A stretch of DNA of 8,585 bases, from the NCBI GenBank assembly GCA_937875645.1, contig CALLXO010000043.1:1-8585 (forward strand). Reading direction: 5' to 3'. The notes beneath the pieces are model-generated. The model had not been told where the DNA came from and searched no databases. It saw only the letters and a list, made by a program, of their open reading frames with translations. The DNA comes from an uncultured Clostridia bacterium (lineage in GTDB: Bacteria; Bacillota; Clostridia; Christensenellales; CAG-314). Below are positions 1-6,315 of this stretch, one piece after another (the first letter of the stretch is position 1; each line of letters begins with the position of its first letter). The position numbers were made by a program, and so were the translations under genes.

Positions 1-237
1 GTGCCGGAAGAAACGAAACGCCTTATTGATATTGCATTAATTAAAAGTATAGCAAACAAAGCGGGACTCTCTAACGTTGTAATTGATGCTAAACATGCAA
101 AGCTGTGTTTTGTAAATCGCGATCGACTGACTCAAAAGGAAGTTTTTGACGCATTAGCGGCGTATAAATCTATATGCAAACTGGATACCTCACGTGAGTT
201 AGCTGTTTTATTTGATTTTTACGGCGGCAATATATAA
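1..237 (+). CDS. mfd: Transcription-repair coupling factor Mfd, C-terminal end (5' truncated)
   Basis: The last 78 residues of Mfd, the superfamily 2 translocase that removes RNA polymerase stalled at DNA lesions and recruits UvrA. What is visible is the C-terminal TRCF domain: the opening PEETKRLIDIALIKSIANKA matches the family pattern of a proline, two acidic residues and then a helix rich in Leu/Ile-Lys that ends in KA-AG. The reading frame is open to the window edge, so the GTG at position 1 is an internal valine and the ATPase and RNA-polymerase-interacting domains lie upstream. The stop is TAA at 235-237. In Firmicutes mfd commonly precedes a PrsA-type lipoprotein, spoVT, yabM and yabN/mazG. 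The genes that follow here fit that order, except that spoVT is missing. The call rests on domain resemblance plus this synteny; the fragment alone is short. Confidence 0.85.
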   Translation: MPEETKRLIDIALIKSIANKAGLSNVVIDAKHAKLCFVNRDRLTQKEVFDALAAYKSICKLDTSRELAVLFDFYGGNI

Positions 238-287
238 ACCAAATCAAAAATTTTGTTGCTTTACTGCCACAAAATACCCGCTGATAC

Positions 288-316
288 TTGCAAAATTTGC
301 AAATGTATTGTATAAT
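288..316 (+). promoter_or_regulatory. Candidate sigma-A promoter for the lipoprotein gene
   Basis: TTGCAA at 288-293 (four of six matches to the -35 consensus) is separated by 17 bases from a perfect TATAAT at 311-316. Transcription would start near 323, giving a leader of about 45 bases before the ATG at 369. The spacer contains a perfect 10-bp palindrome, ATTTGCAAAT (295-304), a possible operator. The leader contains a 6-bp hairpin, TACGGG (326-331) with CCCGTA (343-348), ending a few bases before the ribosome binding site. The promoter is well supported; the operator and hairpin roles are speculative. Confidence 0.6.
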
Positions 317-368
317 TTTTTGGTATACGGGAATGTCATTTACCCGTAGCTAATTACAGGAGACTAAT

Positions 369-2210
369 ATGACTAAAAAGATTACTCGCATCACATCCTT
401 AATATTGGTGGTAGTGTTGACTGCCGCAATGCTAGCAGGATGTTCTTTATTTGTCTTAAATAATCAACGTTACCGCTCTGATACTGCAATCACTGTAGGC
501 GATGTCGAAATTACAGTAGGCGATTTTATTGATTTTTACAACAACACGATGTATCAATACGTACAAAACGGCTATGACGCACAAACAGTATGGAATTCTT
601 TAGGCAACCAACTGTTGATGAATTATATTATTTTTGACACAATAAAAAAGGAAGTTGCAGCTTCCAATTGGACAGGCGTGGAGCAAAATGAGCCCTACGA
701 CACCGTTGCGCTTAAATATGAGGCTGCTCAGTACCTGCTTGATGCAGACGATGTTGAGTTATTGTTAAAAAATGTTCGCAAATCTCTTTATGACAGCCTC
801 AACAGCCTTGTGGAGACGGAGTTAGGTAACAGATATACTTTTGACGATCCGACGGAGGAGGAAGAGCGCTTAATAAACGTTTTGGATGATTACAACATTT
901 ATGAGGGAGCACTAACGGACGCCGATTTTGAAGACGATATCCAAAAGGTTAATGATGAGTTAGCTTTATATAAGGACTGCGATTATACTTCCTTTGAATC
1001 TATGGTTAATACCTATGTTTTTGAGGAAGAGGACGAAAAGGTCTCTCCCCTTTTAACGAGGTTAAACAAACGCATTAAACAAGAGGAAGGTATCGAAGAA
1101 GATGAGGAAGGGTATAAGCAAATTTCCGCTAAGGAATTTGTCACAGCACAGAAAGCGGCGCTAAACAGCCTGACCCGCTCGGTAAAAACAAATTATTTTG
1201 GATGGTCTTTAGCGGAATTTTTAGATTATCAGTTAAACAGCACTATTTTTACCCGTCTCACGCAAGAGTACATGGTAAACAAATATAAGGATATCGAAAC
1301 AAACGATGTCATTGCAAGGCTGCAAAACAAGTTGGACAATATTATAGCAGCAAAACAAGAGTATTACGCACTTTATCCTTCCAAATTTGTTGACGAAGTA
1401 GGCAGTTTAAACAAAGACAGCTTTGTGTATTTTGTACCGCAGCAATACCAAAACCAATACGCTTATATAAAAAACTTATTGGTGCAATTTACTGACGAAC
1501 AAAAGGAACAGCTTGCAAACTTTGAGCGTTTTGGCAAAAACAGCGAGGTTTATATTAATTTCCGCAATCAGCTTGCAACGCAGTTGGTAGCGACTGATTA
1601 CACCTCCCAAAAGAATGACGAAGGCGAATACACAACAAAACTCGAAAATATTTTTACGTTAGATAATGGGCAGGTAAAATTTGCGGAAAATACAGTATTA
1701 AGCAACGCTATAAATAATTTACCGTCTAATACCAATATAAGTTTACGCAATGAGGAATTTGACCGTCTTATAGATAAGTACAACGAAGATCCTGGCATGC
1801 AGGGCAAAGCGTACGATTACGTTTTAAGAGTTAATGAGCCGGACAAAGCAGGTAAAGCGGACAGTTGGGTGAAGGAATTCTCTGCCGCTGGACGTGAGGC
1901 AATAAAGGAAGGCTTAGGAGATGTGCAAATTGCTGTCACTGATTTTGGCGTGCATATAGTGTATTTTAGCGGTTATGTAACTGCCGATATTTTTGATTTT
2001 AGCGACCTAAAAGAGCTGTACACAACAAACACTGCCACTTATCGTTTCTTCCGTGCTTTTTATGACGATGTTAAAGCGGACATTTACACCGAAAGGTTTC
2101 AGCTTATTATTGACAGATACTTTGACGAAGGTAAGATAAAAGTAGTCAATAAAAACCTTAAAAAACTACTTAAGGAATACGGCTTTAAAATCGAATGGAA
2201 ATTAGATTAA
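369..2210 (+). CDS. Large PrsA/SurA-like lipoprotein (peptidyl-prolyl isomerase family relative)
   Basis: A 613-residue extracytoplasmic lipoprotein. The N-terminus has basic residues K3, K4 and R7, a hydrophobic run from about 11 to 22 and the lipobox L22-A-G-C25, so Cys25 should be lipidated and the protein tethered to the outer face of the membrane. After it, residues about 38-100 follow the SurA_N/PrsA pattern: a beta strand with GDVEIT, then a helix beginning DF--FYN and a helix ending in an acidic/basic stretch. The C-terminal segment near 508-538 (GLGDVQIAVTDFGVHIVYFS) resembles the last strand of parvulin rotamase domains, where FGYHII is typical. The central 400 residues are helical and very acidic (EEEEER, EEEDEK, EEDEEG), and I cannot recognise an intact parvulin core. 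A chaperone or foldase role for secreted proteins is inferred from family and from its place after mfd; isomerase activity is doubtful. The start is supported by AGGAG at 358-362, six bases before the ATG. It has its own promoter and terminator, so it is probably monocistronic. Confidence 0.7.
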   Translation: MTKKITRITSLILVVVLTAAMLAGCSLFVLNNQRYRSDTAITVGDVEITVGDFIDFYNNTMYQYVQNGYDAQTVWNSLGNQLLMNYIIFDTIKKEVAASNWTGVEQNEPYDTVALKYEAAQYLLDADDVELLLKNVRKSLYDSLNSLVETELGNRYTFDDPTEEEERLINVLDDYNIYEGALTDADFEDDIQKVNDELALYKDCDYTSFESMVNTYVFEEEDEKVSPLLTRLNKRIKQEEGIEEDEEGYKQISAKEFVTAQKAALNSLTRSVKTNYFGWSLAEFLDYQLNSTIFTRLTQEYMVNKYKDIETNDVIARLQNKLDNIIAAKQEYYALYPSKFVDEVGSLNKDSFVYFVPQQYQNQYAYIKNLLVQFTDEQKEQLANFERFGKNSEVYINFRNQLATQLVATDYTSQKNDEGEYTTKLENIFTLDNGQVKFAENTVLSNAINNLPSNTNISLRNEEFDRLIDKYNEDPGMQGKAYDYVLRVNEPDKAGKADSWVKEFSAAGREAIKEGLGDVQIAVTDFGVHIVYFSGYVTADIFDFSDLKELYTTNTATYRFFRAFYDDVKADIYTERFQLIIDRYFDEGKIKVVNKNLKKLLKEYGFKIEWKLD

Positions 2211-2221
2211 TGTAAAAACAG

Positions 2222-2251
2222 AAATTTGCTCTAAAAAGGGCAAATTTTTTT
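2222..2251 (+). terminator. Intrinsic terminator of the lipoprotein gene
   Basis: The arms AAATTTGC (2222-2229) and GCAAATTT (2240-2247) are perfect complements. The stem extends inward by a T-G and a C-G pair, leaving a six-base TAAAAA loop, and the 3' side runs into seven T residues (2245-2251). It begins 11 bases after the lipoprotein stop codon and separates that gene from the flippase operon. Confidence 0.85.
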
Positions 2252-2296
2252 GCGAAAGAATGTATTATTTTTAAATCTTGAATAATACTATACTTA

Positions 2297-2416
2297 CCGA
2301 TATAGGTAAAACGGTTTCGTCTTTTTATCAGTATTGCTGATTAGCGTTTAGTTTAACGCTTGACTTTATCGTTTTACCCTGTATCGGAGTACAGCGGGCG
2401 ATTTTGCCCGCTTTTT
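2297..2416 (+). ncRNA. Candidate structured small RNA ending in an intrinsic terminator
   Basis: CCGATATAGGTAAAACG (2297-2313) pairs with CGTTTTACCCTGTATCGG (2370-2387) over 17 pairs, including one G-U pair and one bulged base. This long stem encloses two further perfect hairpins: ATCAG/CTGAT (2327-2331 with 2337-2341, five-base loop) and, one base later, AGCGTT/AACGCT (2343-2348 with 2355-2360, six-base loop). A strong terminator (2393-2416) follows five bases after the outer stem, which suggests a discrete transcript of about 115-120 bases. A TATACT box (2289-2294) lies directly upstream, but I see no convincing -35 element and its start point would fall inside the outer stem at about 2301. 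No segment looks able to compete with the terminator stem, so a switchable riboswitch is less likely than a stand-alone RNA. It matches no RNA family I recognise. Whether it is transcribed is unknown. Confidence 0.5.
2393..2416 (+). terminator. Strong GC-rich intrinsic terminator of the structured element
   Basis: AGCGGGC (2393-2399) and GCCCGCT (2406-2412) form a perfect seven-pair stem with a six-base GATTTT loop, followed by TTTTT (2412-2416). It is the second terminator in 200 bases and the intervening DNA has no gene, which argues that something non-coding is transcribed between them. It ends 82 bases before the flippase start codon, so that gene needs its own promoter or some read-through. 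Confidence 0.85.
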
Positions 2417-2498
2417 ATATGCTTAAAATACTTTTATATATCTGTCAAATTTTGTCGAAATTCCGCTTAAATCGGCAATTTTTACATATATTAAAAAT

Positions 2499-4088
2499 AT
2501 GATTAAGAGCGAAAAAAAAACGAGTAACAACTCCTTTTTAACGGGTGCGCTGATACTTACAGCAGGCGGACTACTTGCTAAAATCCTCGGGGCTGTTTAC
2601 CGCATACCGTTGACAAATCTATTAGGCACTTATGCTATGGGGCTGTATCAGCTTGTTTTTCCGCTTTATACACTGCTTATTACTATCAGTATGGGCTTTA
2701 CTGTTGCTGTCAGCAAGGAGATTGCGCGTGCTCATGAATTAAATTATTGTTCTGACTGCAAACGCATATTAAAATGCTCGCTGGTGATTTTGGGCAGCGC
2801 AGGTGCATTGTTTACTATTTTACTCTATGTTTTTTCCGATAAAATTGCCGCTGTTCAAGGCAATATTCAAGCAGCGATGGCTTATAAAATATTAAGCCCT
2901 GCAATTATACTTGTATGCCTTTCCAGTGCTTTAAAAGGGTATTTTCAGGGACAGATGAAAATGCAACCGACGGCAATAAGCCTTGTTGCCGAACAAGTAG
3001 TCAAGCTTGTTTTGGGTTTGGCATTAGCGTACAGATATATGCCTGACCAAATAAAAGCCGTCAATGCTTCCGTTTTTGCCGTTACCGCTTCTGAGATTGT
3101 AGCGCTTTTGGTGTATTTGATAGCGTTTTTTGTAAAAAAGGAAAATACTGTTTGCATGACGCCTGTTACCAGCAAAAAAATCATTTACGGAAGACTGTTT
3201 AAAACGGCAATTCCTGTTACCTTAGGCGGCGTGTTGTTGCCCTTATCTCAATTAATAGATAGCAGTTTAATACTTAACCTTATATCCAACGAAGCAACTC
3301 GAATGTATGGGATATGGAGCGGACCGGTGCATTCGCTTTATGCCATGCCTGTTATTTTAGCGGGAGGGATAGCGGCGGCGATTTTGCCCAGCATTAGCGG
3401 TTCTGCCGCTAAAAGGAATTTGGACTCCATCAACCATAAAATTGGTATGGCTTTAAAACTTAATAACGTTATCGTTATGCCCTGTGTAGTTGGTTTTTTG
3501 CTGTTAAGCCGCCCCATAATAAAACTTTTGTATTCTGCACTGCCAAGTAGCGACGTTGTTTTAAGCGCACAACTGCTTATGGTAACAGCACTAGGCACAT
3601 TATTGTTGAGTTATTCGGGCACTATTACTTCAATTTTGCAAGGGTTAGGGAAGGAATTTGTTTCACTTGCTTTTTTGACGATATCCATAGCGATAAAAAC
3701 GGTATTCAGTATTTTTTTGTTGCCTAATCCCGCCGTTAATATTTTCGCAGTTGCTTTTTCGCTGCTTTTGTGCTATTTTGTTTACGTAACCGTCTGCGCT
3801 ATATATTTAGGCAGTAAGTTTAAGATACGGATAAATATTTATCCTGTATTTACAAAGCCGCTTTTGTGTTGTCTAATTATGTCAGTGCCTATTGTGCTTT
3901 TTAGCGTGACAGCGGCGGATTTTGTAAATAGCATAAGGGGCACTATTTTAGTTATTGTCATTGCTGTAGTAGTATATGCCGCCGCAGTTTTGGTACTAAA
4001 AGTGTTTGAAGGCCTATCGCCTAAGCAAATATCAAAATACATTTACAGGGGAAAAAAGCATGCAAAAACAGGTATTACCGCCGATTGA
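2499..4088 (+). CDS. SpoVB/YabM-type polysaccharide flippase (MOP superfamily, MurJ-like)
   Basis: A 529-residue polytopic membrane protein of the Polysacc_synt/MATE-like (MOP) superfamily, which exports lipid-linked sugars such as peptidoglycan or other envelope precursors. Family signatures are visible: the amphipathic N-terminus with GALILTAGGLLAKILGAVYR leading into RIPLTNLLG (35-43), YFQGQMKMQPTAIS followed by EQVVKL (148-170), and ILQGLGK (379-385). About 13-14 hydrophobic spans run from residue 13 to 501, with a basic C-terminal tail (YRGKKHAK, 516-523). Length matches the usual 510-540. Position directly before a YabN-type MazG gene supports assignment to the YabM branch; sequence alone does not separate SpoVB, YabM or a true MurJ, and the lipid substrate is not known. 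The ATG at 2499 fits the family N-terminus, but no Shine-Dalgarno sequence precedes it. A TATATT box at 2487-2492 would place the transcript start on the ATG itself, so a leaderless message is possible. The 3' end overlaps the next gene by 29 bases, indicating co-transcription. Confidence 0.88.
   Translation: MIKSEKKTSNNSFLTGALILTAGGLLAKILGAVYRIPLTNLLGTYAMGLYQLVFPLYTLLITISMGFTVAVSKEIARAHELNYCSDCKRILKCSLVILGSAGALFTILLYVFSDKIAAVQGNIQAAMAYKILSPAIILVCLSSALKGYFQGQMKMQPTAISLVAEQVVKLVLGLALAYRYMPDQIKAVNASVFAVTASEIVALLVYLIAFFVKKENTVCMTPVTSKKIIYGRLFKTAIPVTLGGVLLPLSQLIDSSLILNLISNEATRMYGIWSGPVHSLYAMPVILAGGIAAAILPSISGSAAKRNLDSINHKIGMALKLNNVIVMPCVVGFLLLSRPIIKLLYSALPSSDVVLSAQLLMVTALGTLLLSYSGTITSILQGLGKEFVSLAFLTISIAIKTVFSIFLLPNPAVNIFAVAFSLLLCYFVYVTVCAIYLGSKFKIRINIYPVFTKPLLCCLIMSVPIVLFSVTAADFVNSIRGTILVIVIAVVVYAAAVLVLKVFEGLSPKQISKYIYRGKKHAKTGITAD
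4047..4051 (+). promoter_or_regulatory. Ribosome binding site that fixes the MazG start
   Basis: AGGGG at 4047-4051 lies eight bases before the ATG at 4060. The alternative in-frame ATG at 4006 has no such site and would lengthen the overlap with the flippase gene to 83 bases, so 4060 is preferred. Confidence 0.7.
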
Positions 4089-5103
4089 CAGTGCGTCATA
4101 TTTGACGGTAAAAGGTGATGAATTATTTTTAGATACGAATTATGATTTGCTTATAGTGGATACACAAAAGAATTTTAAAGAGCGTCTAACAGCTTATTTT
4201 AACGAAAATATTGAAGTATATATTTTTAACGAAGGCAAGTGGAGGGCTACTTGCCTTAAAGATTTGCCGAATTTGACTTTAGAAGCAGTTTTTGTGCCCA
4301 AACAGGGTTTTTTAAATAAAAAAAAGTTTGGTTTTTTAGATGTGGTTAATATATTAAAGCATTTGCGCAGTGACAAGGGGTGTGCTTGGGACAGGGCGCA
4401 AACGCTACTTAGCATAAGAGCAAATACTATTGAGGAAGCATATGAGCTTGTAGACGCTGTCGAGTCAGGGGACAGCAAAAAAATAACGGAAGAAATAGGC
4501 GATTTGTTGCTTCAAAGCGTGTTTTACATTTTGATGGCGGAGGAGGAAAACTTGCTCAACGCTCAAAACGTTTTTGACGTTTTAAGCACAAAACTTATTA
4601 CACGTCATACGCATATTTTTGGTAGCGATAAAGCAACAGACGGCATGCAGGCGCTTTCCGTTTGGGAAGCAAATAAAGCTAAGGAAAAAAGCTTTTTAAC
4701 GCATACGCAAAATTTAAAAGACGTGCCCTGTGGTATGCCGTCATTAATGCGCAGCATTAAGGTGCAAAAACGTGCCGCTAAAGCCGGATTTGATTGGACG
4801 GAAAGAAGTCAAGTTGTAGAAAAATGCATTGAAGAAGTATCGGAAACGTTACAAGCTTACAAAACACAAGACAAAACAGCCACTCAAAACGAAATAGGCG
4901 ATTTGATTTTTAGTATAGTAAACTTATGCAGATTTTTGAATATATCGCCGGAAATTGCGCTAAACTCCACCACAAACAGGTTTATCCGCCGTTTTGAGTA
5001 TATAGAAAAAGAACTTAATAAACAAGGAATAAAATTTGAAGAGGCAAGTTTTTCCCAAACGGACAAGCTTTGGAATCAAGCAAAAGAGGCGCTGAGTGAA
5101 TAA
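4060..5103 (+). CDS. mazG: MazG-family nucleotide pyrophosphohydrolase, YabN type lacking the methylase core
   Basis: A 347-residue cytosolic protein with two MazG domains. MazG proteins hydrolyse nucleoside triphosphates to monophosphate and pyrophosphate and clean the nucleotide pool. The first domain (about 92-180) opens with LRSDKGCAWDRAQT and carries the acidic metal-binding set EEAYE (125-129) and EEIGD (144-148). The RHTHIFG segment (182-188) corresponds to RHPHVFG in relatives, with Pro replaced by Thr. The second domain has EEVSE (258-262) and NEIGD (277-281). In Bacillus YabN and many clostridial relatives (about 490 residues) a tetrapyrrole/SAM methylase domain precedes MazG. Here only about 90 residues precede it, and residues about 28-82 (LLIVDTQ through LTLEAVFVPKQG) resemble just the C-terminal end of that methylase plus linker. 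The glycine-rich SAM-binding part is absent, and the DNA upstream is flippase coding sequence. The gene overlaps the flippase by 29 bases and the dihydrouridine synthase by 8. MazG identity is firm; the methylase-remnant reading is inference. Confidence 0.92.
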   Translation: MQKQVLPPIDSASYLTVKGDELFLDTNYDLLIVDTQKNFKERLTAYFNENIEVYIFNEGKWRATCLKDLPNLTLEAVFVPKQGFLNKKKFGFLDVVNILKHLRSDKGCAWDRAQTLLSIRANTIEEAYELVDAVESGDSKKITEEIGDLLLQSVFYILMAEEENLLNAQNVFDVLSTKLITRHTHIFGSDKATDGMQALSVWEANKAKEKSFLTHTQNLKDVPCGMPSLMRSIKVQKRAAKAGFDWTERSQVVEKCIEEVSETLQAYKTQDKTATQNEIGDLIFSIVNLCRFLNISPEIALNSTTNRFIRRFEYIEKELNKQGIKFEEASFSQTDKLWNQAKEALSE

Positions 5104-6034
5104 TTTACCTACGCTTATGCTGTCGCCGTTAGCGGGTTATACCGATGCTGGATTCAGAAAATTAGCAAAAATGTACGGTTGCGGTATTACCGTCACAGAA
5201 ATGGTGTCGGCAAAGGCTCTTTTATATAAAAATCCCAACACAAAGGTATTGCTGTTTAATGACGAAAGCGGTTTTAAAGCGGCGCAACTTTTCGGCAGCG
5301 AGGCTGATGTTTTTGCGCAAGTGATTAAGTTTGGTTGTCTTGCGCCTTTTGATGCAATTGACATAAATATGGGCTGTCCGCAACGCAAAATAATCAGTAA
5401 CGGCGAAGGATGCGCCTTAATGGAAGACATGGATAAAGCCGCTAAAATTATTAGAGCAGTCAAGGACAATACAGATAAATTAGTATCCGTTAAGTTTAGA
5501 AAGGGATACATAAATAAAAACACAGCGGCAGACTTTGCAAAAATGTGCGCAGACAACGGCGCCGATTATATCACCGTACACGGCAGGACAAGCAGTCAAC
5601 AGTTTTTTGGCAAAGCAGATTATGCGGCAATAGCATCAGCGGTTAAAGCTGTAACTATTCCCGTTTTTGCTAACGGTGACGTAACAGACAGAGAAAGTTA
5701 CTTAAATATAAAAAACCAGACAGGTTGTTATGGCGTTGCCGTGGGGAGGGGAGCAATAGGCAAACCGTATATTTTTTGTCAACTGCAAAACAAAGAATAC
5801 AATTTTGATATTTTAGAGGCGGTAACATTACACATAAACACTTTGCTAAAAATTTATCCCGATCGTATTGTTGCCAACGATATAAAAAAACATATAGTAA
5901 ATTATGTAAAAGGTATGCGCAATAATAAGGAAGTTATTAATATAATAATGCAAAAAAAAGACACTTTGAGTATTATAAATGAATTAAACATTTTTTTAAA
6001 AATAAGCAATACAAGTCAAGAAAATAATCAGTAA
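5096..6034 (+). CDS. dus: tRNA-dihydrouridine synthase (Dus family, DusB-like)
   Basis: A 312-residue FMN enzyme that reduces specific uridines of tRNA to dihydrouridine with NADPH. Motifs in order: SPLAGYTDAGFRKL (10-23, FMN-binding start of the TIM barrel), TEMVSAKAL (34-42), QLFGSE (64-69), DINMGCPQRK (89-98) with catalytic Cys94, VKFRKGY (132-138) with the FMN-contacting Lys133, VHGRTSSQ (161-168) with His162, FANGDV (191-196) and GVAVGRGAIGKPYIF (213-227, phosphate-binding loop). The C-terminal helical tRNA-binding domain is present and contains YVKGMRN. Length is normal for the family (310-350). The GTG at 5096 is chosen because AGAGG at 5085-5089 sits six bases before it and the barrel motif begins within ten residues; it overlaps the MazG gene by 8 bases, so translation is probably coupled. 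DusB-like rather than DusA or DusC by the NMGCP and GRGA-G-PYIF motifs; the target uridine cannot be read from the sequence. Confidence 0.95.
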   Translation: MNNLPTLMLSPLAGYTDAGFRKLAKMYGCGITVTEMVSAKALLYKNPNTKVLLFNDESGFKAAQLFGSEADVFAQVIKFGCLAPFDAIDINMGCPQRKIISNGEGCALMEDMDKAAKIIRAVKDNTDKLVSVKFRKGYINKNTAADFAKMCADNGADYITVHGRTSSQQFFGKADYAAIASAVKAVTIPVFANGDVTDRESYLNIKNQTGCYGVAVGRGAIGKPYIFCQLQNKEYNFDILEAVTLHINTLLKIYPDRIVANDIKKHIVNYVKGMRNNKEVINIIMQKKDTLSIINELNIFLKISNTSQENNQ

Positions 6035-6047
6035 AGCTATTATAATC

Positions 6048-6069
6048 TCAAACGGAGGCTGACGTTTGA
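6048..6069 (+). promoter_or_regulatory. Perfect inverted repeat enclosing a Shine-Dalgarno sequence
   Basis: TCAAACG (6048-6054) and CGTTTGA (6063-6069) are perfect complements around an eight-base loop GAGGCTGA. GGAGG (6054-6058) falls mostly in the loop, and the TTG start of the small reading frame (6066-6068) lies in the 3' arm. TATAAT at 6041-6046 sits immediately upstream. As RNA this would be a hairpin controlling initiation; as DNA it would be an operator at the transcription start. Both readings are inference; the repeat itself is seen directly. Confidence 0.45.
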
Positions 6070-6161
6070 ATAATAAGGAACACGCAACAGTAGTTAAAAG
6101 AATGCAGGATTTTATAGCAGAACGGCTTAACCAAGCTATCACGATAAAAAAGCTAAGGTAA
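6066..6161 (+). pseudogene. Fragment of an AraC-family regulator (N-terminal 31 codons only)
   Basis: A TTG-initiated reading frame of 31 codons with a strong GGAGG (6054-6058) seven bases upstream, ending in TAA at 6159-6161. The product contains VVKRMQDFIAERLNQAITIK, which resembles the start of clostridial AraC-family regulators, where a VKRMQDYIE--L--PITL pattern leads into the first helix-turn-helix (LA-AAGYS). The fragment stops exactly where that helix-turn-helix would begin, and none of the downstream frames continues it; a terminator follows 25 bases later. It is therefore best read as the remnant of a decayed or deleted regulator gene. A retained micro-protein cannot be excluded because the ribosome binding site is intact. 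The match is from memory of the family pattern and is short. Confidence 0.5.
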
Positions 6162-6185
6162 GTTTGTTAAGTAATATACAAAGTA

Positions 6186-6217
6186 CTAAAACGCCATTAT
6201 TTGTGGCGTTTTGGTTT
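6186..6217 (+). terminator. Intrinsic terminator downstream of dus and the AraC fragment
   Basis: CTAAAACGCCA (6186-6196) pairs with TGGCGTTTTGG (6204-6214) over eleven pairs, one of them T-G, around a seven-base loop, followed by TTT. The T-run is short, but the A-rich 5' arm and T-rich 3' arm mean it could terminate in either direction. It probably ends the flippase-MazG-Dus transcript. Confidence 0.7.
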
Positions 6218-6315
6218 ATAAAAGAAAATTATGAAGACAATTTTGTTAATAATTAAGGAGAAAAAGGCAAAGTGTATCAAGAATAAAGAGAGCAAGCTTA
6301 AAGCAAGCATTTGTT

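Noticed and set aside
1..3. GTG at the window start as the start codon of a 78-residue protein
   Set aside because: The frame is open to the window edge and the sequence matches the interior of the Mfd C-terminal domain, so the gene is truncated by the window.
250..275. ATTTTGT/ACAAAAT dyad after mfd as a terminator
   Set aside because: The stem has only seven pairs with one G-C-type pair in each arm, a 12-base loop and no T-run; too weak to call.
2297..2387. The long inverted repeat as a miniature transposon (MITE)
   Set aside because: No target-site duplication flanks the arms, no second copy is present in the window, and the enclosed hairpins and adjacent terminator fit an RNA better. 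A genome-wide copy count would settle it.
2297..2416. The structured element as a known riboswitch or T-box
   Set aside because: No T-box GGTGG-type antiterminator sequence and no aptamer motif I recognise; nothing upstream is complementary to the terminator's arms, so no switching partner is visible.
4006..4059. Upstream in-frame ATG giving an 18-residue longer MazG protein
   Set aside because: No ribosome binding site at 4006 and a long overlap with the flippase gene; the ATG at 4060 has AGGGG at good spacing.
5137..5556. A 139-codon open frame on the minus strand inside the dus gene, and similar minus-strand frames inside the flippase, pgk and tpiA genes
   Set aside because: They lie opposite genes with complete family motifs, show no recognisable domain and have no credible ribosome binding site; they are coding shadows.
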